The translations under genes were made by a program, and so were the position numbers. This document shows positions 11,630 to 27,365 of a stretch of DNA of 64,000 bases, in pieces (positions within the stretch are counted from its first letter, which is position 1; each line of letters begins with the position of its first letter). Origin of the DNA: Auanema rhodensis (lineage: Eukaryota > Nematoda > Chromadorea > Rhabditida > Rhabditidae); the NCBI GenBank assembly GCA_964057225.1, contig OZ059900.1, positions 18,677,638 through 18,741,637 of the forward strand, in the 5' to 3' direction. The notes under the pieces were generated by a model, which worked only from the letters and a program-made list of their open reading frames with translations, had not been told where the DNA came from and made no database searches.

Positions 11630-14365
11630 GACTTACGATTTCATGTGTTCAAACTCATGCAATGTCAATGAAACCTAGCTCAAAATTGTTCGTACAACGT
11701 CTAGTTCCACTTTCACGACAAAAAAACTGGGGTTAGAAAATTAAGGAAATTAGCATATTCTGAGGGCACGCCCCTTATGGCTAATATTGATTAAATCGAT
11801 TTTTGTTCATATGAGTCGTCAAATGCAACGAATTTCAGCGTGTTACATACTAAAATGAACCATTTTACATGCTGAACACTAGAAAAATACAAAAACACAG
11901 TATTTCCCATGAGAAATATTTTATTATGCTGGAAAACCAGTTTTTGGAAATTTCGCTGTAAACAAGGTTTTGACTTACGATTTCATGTGTTCAAACTCAT
12001 GCAATATCAATGAAACCTAGCTCAAAATTGTTCGTACAACGTCTAGTTCCACTTTCACGACAAAAAAACAGGGGTTAGAAAATTAAGGAAATTAGCATAT
12101 TCTGAGGGCACGCCCCTTATGGCTAATATTGATTAAATCGATTTTTGTTCATATGAGTCGTCAAATGCAACGAATTTCAGCGTGTTACATACTAAAATGA
12201 AGCATTTTACATGCTGAACACTAGAAGAATACAAAAACACAGTATTTCCCATGAGAAATATTTTATTATGCTGGAAAACCAGTTTTTGGAAATTTCGCTG
12301 TAAACAAGGTTTTGACTTACGATTTCATGTGTTCAAACTCATGCAATGTCAATGAAACCTAGCTCAAAATTGTTCGTACAACGTCTAGTTCCACTTTCAC
12401 GACAAAAAAACTGGGGTTAGAAAATTAAGGAAATTAGCATATTCTGAGGGCACGCCCCTTATGGCTAATATTGATTAAATCGATTTTTGTTCATATGAGT
12501 CGTCAAATGCAACGAATTTCAGCGTGTTACATACTAAAATGAAGCATTTTACATGCTGAACACTAGAAAAATACAAAAACACAGTATTTCCCATGAGAAA
12601 TATTTTATTATGCTGGAAAACCAGTTTTTGGAAATTTCGCTGTAAACAAGGTTTTGACTTACGATTTCATGTGTTCAAACTCATGCAATGTCAATGAAAC
12701 CTAGCTCAAAATTGTTCGTACAACGTCTAGTTCCACTTTCACGACAAAAAAACAGGGGTTAGAAAATTAAGGAAATTAGCATATTCTGAGGGCACGCCCC
12801 TTATGGCTAATATTGATTAAATCGATTTTTGTTCATATGAGTCGTCAAATGCAACGAATTTCAGCGTGTTACATACTAAAATGAACCATTTTACATGCTG
12901 AACACTAGAAAAATACAAAAACACAGTATTTCCCATGAGAAATATTTTATTATGCTGGAAAACCAGTTTTTGGAAATTTCGCTGTAAACAAGGTTTTGAC
13001 TTACGATTTCATGTGTTCAAACTCATGCAATATCAATGAAACCTAGCTCAAAATTGTTCGTACAACGTCTAGTTCCACTTTCACGACAAAAAAACAGGGG
13101 TTAGAAAATTAAGGAAATTAGCATATTCTGAGGGCACGCCCCTTATGGCTAATATTGATTAAATCGATTTTTGTTCATATGAGTCGTCAAATGCAACGAA
13201 TTTCAGCGTGTTACATACTAAAATGAAGCATTTTACATGCTGAACACTAGAAGAATACAAAAACACAGTATTTCCCATGAGAAATATTTTATTATGCTGG
13301 AAAACCAGTTTTTGGAAATTTCGCTGTAAACAAGGTTTTGACTTACGATTTCATGTGTTCAAACTCATGCAATGTCAATGAAACCTAGCTCAAAATTGTT
13401 CGTACAACGTCTAGTTCCACTTTCACGACAAAAAAACTGGGGTTAGAAAATTAAGGAAATTAGCATATTCTGAGGGCACGCCCCTTATGGCTAATATTGA
13501 TTAAATCGATTTTTGTTCATATGAGTCGTCAAATGCAACGAATTTCAGCGTGTTACATACTAAAATGAAGCATTTTACATGCTGAACACTAGAAAAATAC
13601 AAAAACACAGTATTTCCCATGAGAAATATTTTATTATGCTGGAAAACCAGTTTTTGGAAATTTCGCTGTAAACAAGGTTTTGACTTACGATTTCATGTGT
13701 TCAAACTCATGCAATGTCAATGAAACCTAGCTCAAAATTGTTCGTACAACGTCTAGTTCCACTTTCACGACAAAAAAACAGGGGTTAGAAAATTAAGGAA
13801 ATTAGCATATTCTGAGGGCACGCCCCTTATGGCTAATATTGATTAAATCGATTTTTGTTCATATGAGTCGTCAAATGCAACGAATTTCAGCGTGTTACAT
13901 ACTAAAATGAACCATTTTACATGCTGAACACTAGAAAAATACAAAAACACAGTATTTCCCATGAGAAATATTTTATTATGCTGGAAAACCAGTTTTTGGA
14001 AATTTCGCTGTAAACAAGGTTTTGACTTACGATTTCATGTGTTCAAACTCATGCAATGTCAATGAAACCTAGCTCAAAATTGTTCGTACAACGTCTAGTT
14101 CCACTTTCACGACAAAAAAACAGGGGTTAGAAAATTAAGGAAATTAGCATATTCTGAGGGCACGCCCCTTATGGCTAATATTGATTAAATCGATTTTTGT
14201 TCATATGAGTCGTCAAATGCAACGAATTTCAGCGTGTTACATACTAAAATGAAGCATTTTACATGCTGAACACTAGAAGAATACAAAAACACAGTATTTC
14301 CCATGAGAAATATTTTATTATGCTGGAAAACCAGTTTTTGGAAATTTCGCTGTAAACAAGGTTTT
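11630..14365 (+). repeat. Three-monomer higher-order repeat T99 / C231 / A35+G256 (copies 35-42)
   Basis: Copies 37-39 (12314-13339) and 40-42 (13340-14365) form two tandem 1026-bp units with the order T99, C231, A35+G256; the last copy has lost A35. Upstream, copy 35 carries T99 and C231 together and is followed by an A35+G256 copy, so a three-copy unit is compressed into two there. C231 breaks the AGCAT/ATGCT stem at monomer positions 230-244. Confidence 0.9.
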
Positions 14366-17300
14366 GACTTACGATTTCATGTGTTCAAACTCATGCAATG
14401 TCAATGAAACCTAGCTCAAAATTGTTCGTACAACGTCTAGTTCCACTTTCACGACAAAAAAACAGGGGTTAGAAAATTAAGGAAATTAGCATATTCTGAG
14501 GGCACGCCCCTTATGGCTAATATTGATTAAATCGATTTTTGTTCATATGAGTCGTCAAATGCAACGAATTTCAGCGTGTTACATACTAAAATGAAGCATT
14601 TTACATGCTGAACACTAGAAAAATACAAAAACACAGTATTTCCCATGAGAAATATTTTATTATGCTGGAAAACCAGTTTTTGGAAATTTCGCTGTAAACA
14701 AGGTTTTGACTTACGATTTCATGTGTTCAAACTCATGCAATGTCAATGAAACCTAGCTCAAAATTGTTCGTACAACGTCTAGTTCCACTTTCACGACAAA
14801 AAAACAGGGGTTAGAAAATTAAGGAAATTAGCATATTCTGAGGGCACGCCCCTTATGGCTAATATTGATTAAATCGATTTTTGTTCGTATGAGTCGTCAA
14901 ATGCAACGAATTTCAGCGTGTTACATACTAAAATGAAGCATTTTACATGCTGAACACTAGAAAAATACAAAAACACAGTATTTCCCACGAGAAATATTTT
15001 ATTATGCTGGAAAACCAGTTTTTGGAAATTTCGGTGTAAACAAGGTTTTGACTTACGATTTCATGTGTTCAAACTCATGCAATGTCAATGAAACCTAGCT
15101 CAAAATTGTTCGTACAACGTCTAGTTCCACTTTCACGACAAAAAAACAGGGGTTAGAAAATTAAGGAAATTAGCATATTCTGAGGGCACGCCCCTTATGG
15201 CTAATATTGATTAAATCGATTTTTGTTCATATGAGTCGTCAAATGCAACGAATTTCAGCGTGTTACATACTAAAATGAAGCATTTTACATGCTGAACACT
15301 AGAAGAATACAAAAACACAGTATTTCCCATGAGAAATATTTTATTATGCTGGAAAACCAGTTTTTGGAAATTTCGCTGTAAACAAGGTTTTGACTTACGA
15401 TTTCATGTGTTCAAACTCATGCAATGTCAATGAAACCTAGCTCAAAATTGTTCGTACAACGTCTAGTTCCACTTTCACGACAAAAAAACAGGGGTTAGAA
15501 AATTAAGGAAATTAGCATATTCTGAGGGCACGCCCCTTATGGCTAATATTGATTAAATCGATTTTTGTTCATATGAGTCGTCAAATGCAACGAATTTCAG
15601 CGTGTTACATACTAAAATGAAGCATTTTACATGCTGAACACTAGAAGAATACAAAAACACAGTATTTCCCATGAGAAATATTTTATTATGCTGGAAAACC
15701 AGTTTTTGGAAATTTCGCTGTAAACAAGGTTTTGACTTACGATTTCATGTGTTCAAACTCATGCAATGTCAATGAAACCTAGCTCAAAATTGTTCGTACA
15801 ACGTCTAGTTCCACTTTCACGACAAAAAAACAGGGGTTAAAAAATTAAGGAAATTAGCATATTCTGAGGGCACGCCCCTTATGGCTAATATTGATTAAAT
15901 CGATTTTTGTTCATATGAATCGTCAAATGCAACGAATTTCAGCGTGTTACATACTAAAATGAAGCATTTTACATGCTGAACACTAGAAAAATACAAAAAC
16001 ACAGTATTTCCCATGAGAAATATTTTATTATGCTGGAAAACCAGTTTTTGGAAATTTCGCTGTAAACAAGGTTTTGACTTACGATTTCATGTGTTCAAAC
16101 TCATGCAATGTCAATGAAACCTAGCTCAAAATTGTTCGTACAACGTCTAGTTCCACTTTCACGACAAAAAAACAGGGGTTAGAAAATTAAGGAAATTAGC
16201 ATATTCTGAGGGCACGCCCCTTATGGCTAATATTGATTAAATCGATTTTTGTTCATATGAGTCGTCAAATGCAACGAATTTCAGCGTGTTACATACTAAA
16301 ATGAAGCATTTTACATGCTGAACACTAGAAGAATACAAAAACACAGTATTTCCAATGAGAAATATTTTATTATGCTGGAAAACCAGTTTTTGGAAATTTC
16401 GCTGTAAACAAGGTTTTGACTTACGATTTCATGTGTTCAAACTCATGCAATGTCAATGAAACCTAGCTCAAAATTGTTCGTACAACGTCTAGTTCCACTT
16501 TCACGACAAAAAAACAGGGGTTAGAAAATTAAGGAAATTAGCATATTCTGAGGGCACGCCCCTTATGGCTAATATTGATTAAATCGATTTTTGTTCATAT
16601 GAGTCGTCAAATGCAACGAATTTCAGCGTGTTACATACTAAAATGAAGCATTTTACATGCTGAACACTAGAAAAATACAAAAACACAGTATTTCCCATGA
16701 GAAATATTTTATTATGCTGGAAAACCAGTTTTTGGAAATTTCGCTGTAAACAAGGTTTTGACTTACGATTTCATGTGTTCAAACTCATGCAATGTCAATG
16801 AAACCTAGCTCAAAATTGTTCGTACAACGTCTAGTTCCACTTTCACGACAAAAAAACAGGGGTTAGAAAATTAAGGAAATTAGCATATTCTGAGGGCACG
16901 CCCCTTATGGCTAATATTGATTAAATCGATTTTTGTTCGTATGAGTCGTCAAATGCAACGAATTTCAGCGTGTTACATACTAAAATGAAGCATTTTACAT
17001 GCTGAACACTAGAAAAATACAAAAACACAGTATTTCCCACGAGAAATATTTTATTATGCTGGAAAACCAGTTTTTGGAAATTTTGGTGTAAACAAGGTTT
17101 TGACTTACGATTTCATGTGTTCAAACTCATGCAATGTCAATGAAACCTAGCTCAAAATTGTTCGTACAATGTCTAGTTCCACTTTCACGACAAAAAAACA
17201 GGGGTTAGAAAATTAAGGAAATTAGCATATTCTGAGGGCACGCCCCTTATGGCTAATATTGATTAAATCGATTTTTGTTCATATGAGTCGTCAAATGCAA

Positions 17301-20300
17301 CGAATTTCAGCGTGTTACATACTAAAATGAAGCATTTTACATGCTGAACACTAGAAGAATACAAAAACACAGTATTTCCCATGAGAAATATTTTATTATG
17401 CTGGAAAACCAGTTTTTGGAAATTTCGCTGTAAACAAGGTTTTGACTTACGATTTCATGTGTTCAAACTCATGCAATGTCAATGAAACCTAGCTCAAAAT
17501 TGTTCGTACAACGTCTAGTTCCACTTTCACGACAAAAAAAACAGGGGTTAAAAAATTAAGGAAATTAGCATATTCTGAGGGCACGCCCCTTATGGCTAAT
17601 ATTGATTAAATCGATTTTTGTTCATATGAATCGTCAAATGCAACGAATTTCAGCGTGTTACATACTAAAATGAAACATTTTACATGCTGAACACTAGAAA
17701 AATACAAAAACACAGTATTTCCCATGAGAAATATTTTATTATGCTGGAAAACCAGTTTTTGGAAATTTCGCTGTAAACAAGGTTTTGACTTACGATTTCA
17801 TGTGTTCAAACTCATGCAATGTCAATGAAACCTAGCTCAAAATTGTTCGTTCAACGTCTAGTTCCACTTTCACGACAAAAAAACAGGGGTTAGAAAATTA
17901 AGGAAATTAGCATATTCTGAGGGCACGCCCCTTATGGCTAATATTGATTAAATCGATTTTTGTTCGTATGAGTCGTCAAATGCAACGAATTTCAGCGTGT
18001 TACATACTAAAATGAAGCATTTTACATGCTGAACACTAGAAAAATACAAAAACACAGTATTTCCCACGAGAAATATTTTATTATGCTGGAAAACCAGTTT
18101 TTGGAAATTTCGGTGTAAACAAGGTTTTGACTTACGATTTCATGTGTTCAAACTCATGCAATGTCAATGAAACCTAGCTCAAAATTGTTCGTACAACATC
18201 TAGTTCCACTTTCACGACAAAAAAACAGGGGTTAGAAAATTAAGGAAATTAGCATATTCTGAGGGCACGCCCCTTATGGCTAATATTGATTAAATCGATT
18301 TTTGTTCATATGAGTCGTCAAATGCAACGAATTTCAGCGTGTTACATACTAAAATGAAGCATTTTACATGCTGAACACTAGAAGAATACAAAAACACAGT
18401 ATTTCCCATGAGAAATATTTTATTATGCTGGAAAACCAGTTTGTGGAAATTTCGCTGTAAACAAGGTTTTGACTTACGATTTCATGTGTTCAAACTCATG
18501 CAATGTCAATGAAACCTAGCTCAAAATTGTTCGTACAACGTCTAGTTCCACTTTCACGACAAAAAAACAGGGGTTAGAAAATTAAGGAAATTAGCATATT
18601 CTGAGGGCACGCCCCTTATGGCTAATATTGATTAAATCGATTTTTGTTCGTATGAGTCGTCAAATGCAACGAATTTCAGCGTGTTACATACTAAAATGAA
18701 GCATTTTACATGCTGAACACTAGAAAAATACAAAAACACAGTATTTCCCACGAGAAATATTTTATTATGCTGGAAAACCAGTTTTTGGAAATTTCGGTGT
18801 AAACAAGGTTTTGACTTACGATTTCATGTGTTCAAACTCATGCAATGTTAATGAAACCTAGCTCAAAATTGTTCGTACAACGTCTAGTTCCACTTTCACG
18901 ACAAAAAAACAGGGGTTAGAAAATTAAGGAAATTAGCATATTCTGAGGGCACGCCCCTTATGGCTAATATTGATTAAATCGATTTTTGTTCATATGAGTC
19001 GTCAAATGCAACGAATTTCAGCGTGTTACATACTAAAATGAAGCATTTTACATGCTGAACACTAGAAAAATACAAAAACACAGTATTTCCCATGAGAAAT
19101 ATTTTATTATGCTGGAAAACCAGTTTTTGGAAATTTCGCTGTAAACAAGGTTTTGACTTACGATTTCATGTGTTCAAACTCATGCAATGTCAATGAAACC
19201 TAGCTCAAAATTGTTCGTACAACGTCTAGTTCCACTTTCACGACAAAAAAACAGGGGTTAGAAAATTAAGGAAATTAGCATATTCTGAGGGCACGCCCCT
19301 TATGGCTAATATTGATTAAATCGATTTTTGTTCATATGAGTCGTCAAATGCAACGAATTTCTGCGTGTTACATACTAAAATGAACCATTTTACATGCTGA
19401 ACACTAGAAAAATACAAAAACACAGTATTTCCCATGAGAAATATTTTATTATGCTGGAAAACCAGTTTTTGGAAATTTCGCTGTAAACAAGGTTTTGACT
19501 TACGATTTCATGTGTTCAAACTCATGCAATGTCAATGAAACCTAGCTCAAAATTGTTCGTACAACGTCTAGTTCCACTTTCACGACAAAAAAACAGGGGT
19601 TAGAAAATTAAGGAAATTAGCATATTCTGAGGGCACGCCCCTTATGGCTAATATTGATTAAATCGATTTTTGTTCGTATGAGTCGTCAAATGCAACGAAT
19701 TTCAGCGTGTTACATACTAAAATGAAGCATTTTACATGCTGAACACTAGAAAAATACAAAAACACAGTATTTCCCACGAGAAATATTTTATTATGCTGGA
19801 AAACCAGTTTTTGGAAATTTCGGTGTAAACAAGGTTTTGACTTACGATTTCATGTGTTCAAACTCATGCAATGTCAATGAAACCTAGCTCAAAATTGTTC
19901 GTACAACGTCTAGTTCCACTTTCACGACAAAAAAACAGGGGTTAGAAAATTAAGGAAATTAGCATATTCTGAGGGCACGCCCCTTATGGCTAATATTGAT
20001 TAAATCGATTTTTGTTCATATGAGCCGTCAAATGCAACGAATTTCAGCGTGTTACATACTAAAATGAAGCATTTTACATGCTGAACACTAGAAGAATACA
20101 AAAACACAGTATTTCCCATGAGAAATATTTTATTATGCTGGAAAACCAGTTTTTGGAAATTTCGCTGTAAACAAGGTTTTGACTTACGATTTCATGTGTT
20201 CAAACTCATGCAATGTCAATGAAACCTAGCTCAAAATTGTTCGTACAACGTCTAGTTCCACTTTCACGACAAAAAAAACAGGGGTTAAAAAATTAAGGAA

Positions 20301-23300
20301 ATTAGCATATTCTGAGGGCACGCCCCTTATGGCTAATATTGATTAAATCGATTTTTGTTCATATGAATCGTCAAATGCAACGAATTTCAGCGTGTTACAT
20401 ACTAAAATGAAGCATTTTACATGCTGAACACTAGAAAAATACAAAAACACAGTATTTCCCATGAGAAATATTTTATTATGCTGGAAAACCAGTTTTTGGA
20501 AATTTCGCTGTAAACAAGGTTTTGACTTACGATTTCATGTGTTCAAACTCATGCAATGTCAATGAAACCTAGCTCAAAATTGTTCGTACAACGTCTAGTT
20601 CCACTTTCACGACAAAAAAACAGGGGTTAGAAAATTAAGGAAATTAGCATATTCTGAGGGCACGCCCCTTATGGCTAATATTGATTAAATCGATTTTTGT
20701 TCGTATGAGTCGTCAAATGCAACGAATTTCAGCGTGTTACATACTAAAATGAAGCATTTTACATGCTGAACACTAGAAAAATACAAAAACACAGTATTTC
20801 CCACGAGAAATATTTTATTATGCTGGAAAACCAGTTTTTGGAAATTTCGGTGTAAACAAGGTTTTGACTTACGATTTCATGTGTTCAAACTCATGCAATG
20901 TCAATGAAACCTAGCTCAAAATTGTTCGTACAACGTCTAGTTCCACTTTCACGACAAAAAAACAGGGGTTAGAAAATTAAGGAAATTAGCATATTCTGAG
21001 GGCACGCCCCTTATGGCTAATATTGATTAAATCGATTTTTGTTCATATGAGTCGTCAAATGCAACGAATTTCAGCGTGTTACATACTAAAATGAAGCATT
21101 TTACATGCTGAACACTAGAAGAATACAAAAACACAGTATTTCCCATGAGAAATATTTTATTATGCTGGAAAACCAGTTTTTGGAAATTTCGCTGTAAACA
21201 AGGTTTTGACTTACGATTTCATGTGTTCAAACTCATGCAATGTCAATGAAACCTAGCTCAAAATTGTTCGTACAACGTCTAGTTCCACTTTCACGACAAA
21301 AAAACAGGGGTTAAAAAATTAAGGAAATTAGCATATTCTGAGGGCACGCCCCTTATGGCTAATATTGATTAAATCGATTTTTGTTCATATGAGTCGTCAA
21401 ATGCAACGAATTTCAGCGTGTTACATACTAAAATGAAGCATTTTACATGCTGAACACTAGAAGAATACAAAAACACAGTATTTCCCATGAGAAATATTTT
21501 ATTATGCTGGAAAACCAGTTTTTGGAAATTTCGCTGTAAACAAGGTTTTGACTTACGATTTCATGTGTTCAAACTCATGCAATGTCAATGAAACCTAGCT
21601 CAAAATTGTTCGTACAACGTCTAGTTCCACTTTCACGACAAAAAAACAGGGGTTAAAAAATTAAGGAAATTAGCATATTCTGAGGGCACGCCCCTTATGG
21701 CTAATATTGATTAAATCGATTTTTGTTCATATGAATCGTCAAATGCAACGAATTTCAGCGTGTTACATACTAAAATGAAGCATTTTACATGCTGAACACT
21801 AGAAAAATACAAAAACACAGTATTTCCCATGAGAAATATTTTATTATGCTGGAAAACCAGTTTTTGGAAATTTCGCTGTAAACAAGGTTTTGACTTACGA
21901 TTTCATGTGTTCAAACTCATGCAATGTCAATGAAACCTAGCTCAAAATTGTTCGTACAACGTCTAGTTCCACTTTCACGACAAAAAAACAGGGGTTAGAA
22001 AATTAAGGAAATTAGCATATTCTGAGGGCACGCCCCTTATGGCTAATATTGATTAAATCGATTTTTGTTCATATGAGTCGTCAAATGCAACGAATTTCAG
22101 CGTGTTACATACTAAAATGAAGCATTTTACATGCTGAACACTAGAAGAATACAAAAACACAGTATTTCCCATGAGAAATATTTTATTATGCTGGAAAACC
22201 AGTTTTTGGAAATTTCGCTGTAAACAAGGTTTTGACTTACGATTTCATGTGTTCAAACTCATGCAATGTCAATGAAACCTAGCTCAAAATTGTTCGTACA
22301 ACGTCTAGTTCCACTTTCACGACAAAAAAAACAGGGGTTAAAAAATTAAGGAAATTAGCATATTCTGAGGGCACGCCCCTTATGGCTAATATTGATTAAA
22401 TCGATTTTTGTTCATATGAATCGTCAAATGCAACGAATTTCAGCGTGTTACATACTAAAATGAAGCATTTTACATGCTGAACACTAGAAAAATACAAAAA
22501 CACAGTATTTCCCATGAGAAATATTTTATTATGCTGGAAAACCAGTTTTTGGAAATTTCGCTGTAAACAAGGTTTTGACTTACGATTTCATGTGTTCAAA
22601 CTCATGCAATGTCAATGAAACCTAGCTCAAAATTGTTCGTACAACGTCTAGTTCCACTTTCACGACAAAAAAACAGGGGTTAGAAAATTAAGGAAATTAG
22701 CATATTCTGAGGGCACGCCCCTTATGGCTAATATTGATTAAATCGATTTTTGTTCGTATGAGTCGTCAAATGCAACGAATTTCAGCGTGTTACATACTAA
22801 AATGAAGCATTTTACATGCTGAACACTAGAAAAATACAAAAACACAGTATTTCCCACGAGAAATATTTTATTATGCTGGAAAACCAGTTTTTGGAAATTT
22901 CGGTGTAAACAAGGTTTTGACTTACGATTTCATGTGTTCAAACTCATGCAATGTCAATGAAACCTAGCTCAAAATTGTTCGTACAACGTCTAGTTCCACT
23001 TTCACGACAAAAAAACAGGGGTTAGAAAATTAAGGAAATTAGCATATTCTGAGGGCACGCCCCTTATGGCTAATATTGATTAAATCGATTTTTGTTCATA
23101 TGAGTCGTCAAATGCAACGAATTTCAGCGTGTTACATACTAAAATGAAGCATTTTACATGCTGAACACTAGAAGAATACAAAAACACAGTATTTCCCATG
23201 AGAAATATTTTATTATGCTGGAAAACCAGTTTTTGGAAATTTCGCTGTAAACAAGGTTTTGACTTACGATTTCATGTGTTCAAACTCATGCAATGTCAAT

Positions 23301-24970
23301 GAAACCTAGCTCAAAATTGTTCGTACAACGTCTAGTTCCACTTTCACGACAAAAAAACAGGGGTTAAAAAATTAAGGAAATTAGCATATTCTGAGGGCAC
23401 GCCCCTTATGGCTAATATTGATTAAATCGATTTTTGTTCATATGAATCGTCAAATGCAACGAATTTCAGCGTGTTACATACTAAAATGAAGCATTTTACA
23501 TGCTGAACACTAGAAAAATACAAAAACACAGTATTTCCCATGAGAAATATTTTATTATGCTGGAAAACCAGTTTTTGGAAATTTCGCTGTAAACAAGGTT
23601 TTGACTTACGATTTCATGTGTTCAAACTCATGCAATGTCAATGAAACCTAGCTCAAAATTGTTCGTACAACGTCTAGTTCCACTTTCACGACAAAAAAAC
23701 AGGGGTTAGAAAATTAAGGAAATTAGCATATTCTGAGGGCACGCCCCTTATGGCTAATATTGATTAAATCGATTTTTGTTCATATGAGTCGTCAAATGCA
23801 ACGAATTTCAGCGTGTTACATACTAAAATGAAGCATTTTACATGCTGAACACTAGAAGAATACAAAAACACAGTATTTCCCATGAGAAATATTTTATTAT
23901 GCTGGAAAACCAGTTTTTGGAAATTTCGCTGTAAACAAGGTTTTGACTTACGATTTCATGTGTTCAAACTCATGCAATGTCAATGAAACCTAGCTCAAAA
24001 TTGTTCGTACAACGTCTAGTTCCACTTTCACGACAAAAAAACAGGGGTTAGAAAATTAAGGAAATTAGCATATTCTGAGGGCACGCCCCTTATGGCTAAT
24101 ATTGATTAAATCGATTTTTGTTCATATGAGTCGTCAAATGCAACGAATTTCAGCGTGTTACATACTAAAATGAAGCATTTTACATGCTGAACACTAGAAA
24201 AATACAAAAACACAGTATTTCCCATGAGAAATATTTTATTATGCTGGAAAACCAGTTTTTGGAAATTTCGCTGTAAACAAGGTTTTGACTTACGATTTCA
24301 TGTGTTCAAACTCATGCAATGTCAATGAAACCTAGCTCAAAATTGTTCGTACAACGTCTAGTTCCACTTTCACGACAAAAAAACAGGGGTTAGAAAATTA
24401 AGGAAATTAGCATATTCTGAGGGCACGCCCCTTATGGCTAATATTGATTAAATCGATTTTTGTTCGTATGAGTCGTCAAATGCAACGAATTTCAGCGTGT
24501 TACATACTAAAATGAAGCATTTTACATGCTGAACACTAGAAAAATACAAAAACACAGTATTTCCCACGAGAAATATTTTATTATGCTGGAAAACCAGTTT
24601 TTGGAAATTTCGGTGTAAACAAGGTTTTGACTTACGATTTCATGTGTTCAAACTCATGCAATGTCAATGAAACCTAGCTCAAAATTGTTCGTACAACGTC
24701 TAGTTCCACTTTCACGACAAAAAAACAGGGGTTAGAAAATTAAGGAAATTAGCATATTCTGAGGGCACGCCCCTTATGGCTAATATTGATTAAATCGATT
24801 TTTGTTCATATGAGTCGTCAAATGCAACGAATTTCAGCGTGTTACATACTAAAATGAAGCATTTTACATGCTGAACACTAGAAAAATACAAAAACACAGT
24901 ATTTCCCATGAGAAATATTTTATTATGCTGGAAAACCAGTTTTTGGAAATTTCGCTGTAAACAAGGTTTT
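14366..24970 (+). repeat. G-type domain 1: G-type, G256 and A107+A186 monomers in 3- and 5-copy units (copies 43-73)
   Basis: Complete G-type copies start at 14708, 16760, 17787, 18471, 19497, 20524, 22577 and 24287. They are usually followed by a G256 copy and then by a copy with A107+A186, with or without the extra A. The five-copy order G256, A107+A186, G256, reference, G-type is seen at 15392-17101 and 22919-24628. The three-copy order G-type, G256, 8A+A107+A186 is seen at 16760-17786 and 19497-20523. Copies 56 (T37) and 57 (C231) are strays from the 8.9-14.3 kb region. Private changes include T69, A70, T65, C187, T208 and T325. Confidence 0.87.
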
Positions 24971-27365
24971 GACTTACGATTTCATGTGTTCAAACTCATG
25001 CAATGTCAATGAAACCTAGCTCAAAATTGTTCGTACAACGTCTAGTTTCACTTTCACGACAAAAAAACAGGGGTTAGAAAATTAAGGAAATTAGCATATT
25101 CTGAGGGCACGCCCCTTATGGCTAATATTGATTAAATCGATTTTTGTTCATATGAGTCGTCAAATGCAACGAATTTCAGCGTGTTACATACTAAAATGAA
25201 GCATTTTACATGCTGAACACTAGAAAAATACAAAAACACAGTATTTCCCATGAGAAATATTTTATTATGCTGGAAAACCAGTTTTTGGAAATTTCGCTGT
25301 AAACAAGGTTTTGACTTACGATTTCATGTGTTCAAACTCATGCAATGTCAATGAAACCTAGCTCAAAATTGTTCGTACAACGTCTAGTTCCACTTTCACG
25401 ACAAAAAAACTGGGGTTAGAAAATTAAGGAAATTAGCATATTCTGAGGGCACGCCCCTTATGGCTAATATTGATTAAATCGATTTTTGTTCATATGAGTC
25501 GTCAAATGCAACGAATTTCAGCGTGTTACATACTAAAATAAAGCATTTTACATGCTGAACACTAGAAGAATACAAAAACACAGTATTTCCCATGAGAAAT
25601 ATTTTATTATGCTGGAAAACCAGTTTTTGGAAATTTCGCTGTAAACAAGGTTTTGACTTACGATTTCATGTGTTCAAACTCATGCAATGTCAATGAAACC
25701 TAGCTCAAAATTGTTCGTACAACGTCTAGTTCCACTTTCACGACAAAAAAACTGGGGTTAGAAAATTAAGGAAATTAGCATATTCTGAGGGCACGCCCCT
25801 TATGGCTAATATTGATTAAATCGATTTTTGTTCATATGAGTTGTCAAATGCAACGAATTTCAGCGTGTTACATACTAAAATGAAGCATTTTACATGCTGA
25901 ACACTAGAAAAATACAAAAACACAGTATTTCCCATGAGAAATATTTTATTATGCTGGAAAACCAGTTTTTGGAAATTTCGCTGTAAACAAGGTTTTGACT
26001 TACGATTTCATGTGTTCAAACTCATGCAATGTCAATGAAACCTAGCTCAAAATTGTTCGTACAACGTCTAGTTCCACTTTCACGACAAAAAAAACAGGGG
26101 TTAGAAAATTAAGGAAATTAGCATATTCTGAGGGCACGCCCCTTATGGCTAATATTGATTAAATCGATTTTTGTTCATATGAGTCGTCAAATGCAACGAA
26201 TTTCAGCGTGTTACATACTAAAATGAAGCATTTTACATGCTGAACACTAGAAGAATACAAAAACACAGTATTTCCCATGAGAAATATTTTATTATGCTGG
26301 AAAACCAGTTTTTGGAAATTTCGCTGTAAACAAGGTTTTGACTTACGATTTCATGTGTTCAAACTCATGCAATGTCAATGAAACCTAGCTCAAAATTGTT
26401 CGTACAACGTCTAGTTCCACTTTCACGACAAAAAAACAGGGGTTAGAAAATTAAGGAAATTAGCATATTCTGAGGGCACGCCCCTTATGGCTAATATTGA
26501 TTAAATCGATTTTTGTTCATATGAGTCGTCAAATGCAACGAATTTCAGCGTGTTACATACTAAAATGAAGCATTCTACATGCTGAACACTAGAAGAATAC
26601 AAAAACACAGTATTTCCCATGAGAAATATTTTATTATGCTGGAAAACCAGTTTTTGGAAATTTCGCTGTAAACAAGGTTTTGACTTACGATTTCATGTGT
26701 TCAAACTAATGCAATGTCAATGAAACCTAGCTCAAAATTGTTCGTACAACGTCTAGTTCCACTTTCACGACAAAAAAACAGGGGTTAGAAAATTAAGGAA
26801 ATTAGCATATTCTGAGGGCACGCCCCTTATGGCTAATATTGATTAAATCGATTTTTGTTCATATGAGTCGTCAAATGCAACGAATTTCAGCGTGTTACAT
26901 ACTAAAATGAAGCATTTTACATGCTGAACACTAGAAGAATACAAAAACACAGTATTTCCCATGAGAAATATTTTATTATGCTGGAAAACCAATTTTTGGA
27001 AATTTCGCTGTAAACAAGGTTTTGACTTACGATTTCATGTGTTCAAACTCATGCAATGTCAATGAAACCTAGCTCAAAATTGTTCGTACAACGTCTAGTT
27101 CCACTTTCACGACAAAAAAACAGGGGTTAGAAAATTAAGGAAATTAGCATATTCTGAGGGCACGCCCCTTATGGCTAATATTGATTAAATCGATTTTTGT
27201 TCATATGAGTCCTCAAATGCAACGAATTTCAGCGTGTTACATACTAAAATGAAGCATTTTACATGCTGAACACTAGAAAAATACAAAAACACAGTATTTC
27301 CCATGAGAAATATTTTATTATGCTGGAAAACCAGTTTTTGGAAATTTCGCTGTAAACAAGGTTTT
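24971..27365 (+). repeat. Seven-monomer cassette, second full copy (copies 74-80)
   Basis: The members are T78; T99+A228+G256; T99 with private T188; 8A+G256; C236+G256; A27+G256+A311; and C189. It differs from the 4106-6500 cassette in the second and third members, and it matches the one at 52677-55071 member for member. It is followed directly by the first A57 block. Confidence 0.9.
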
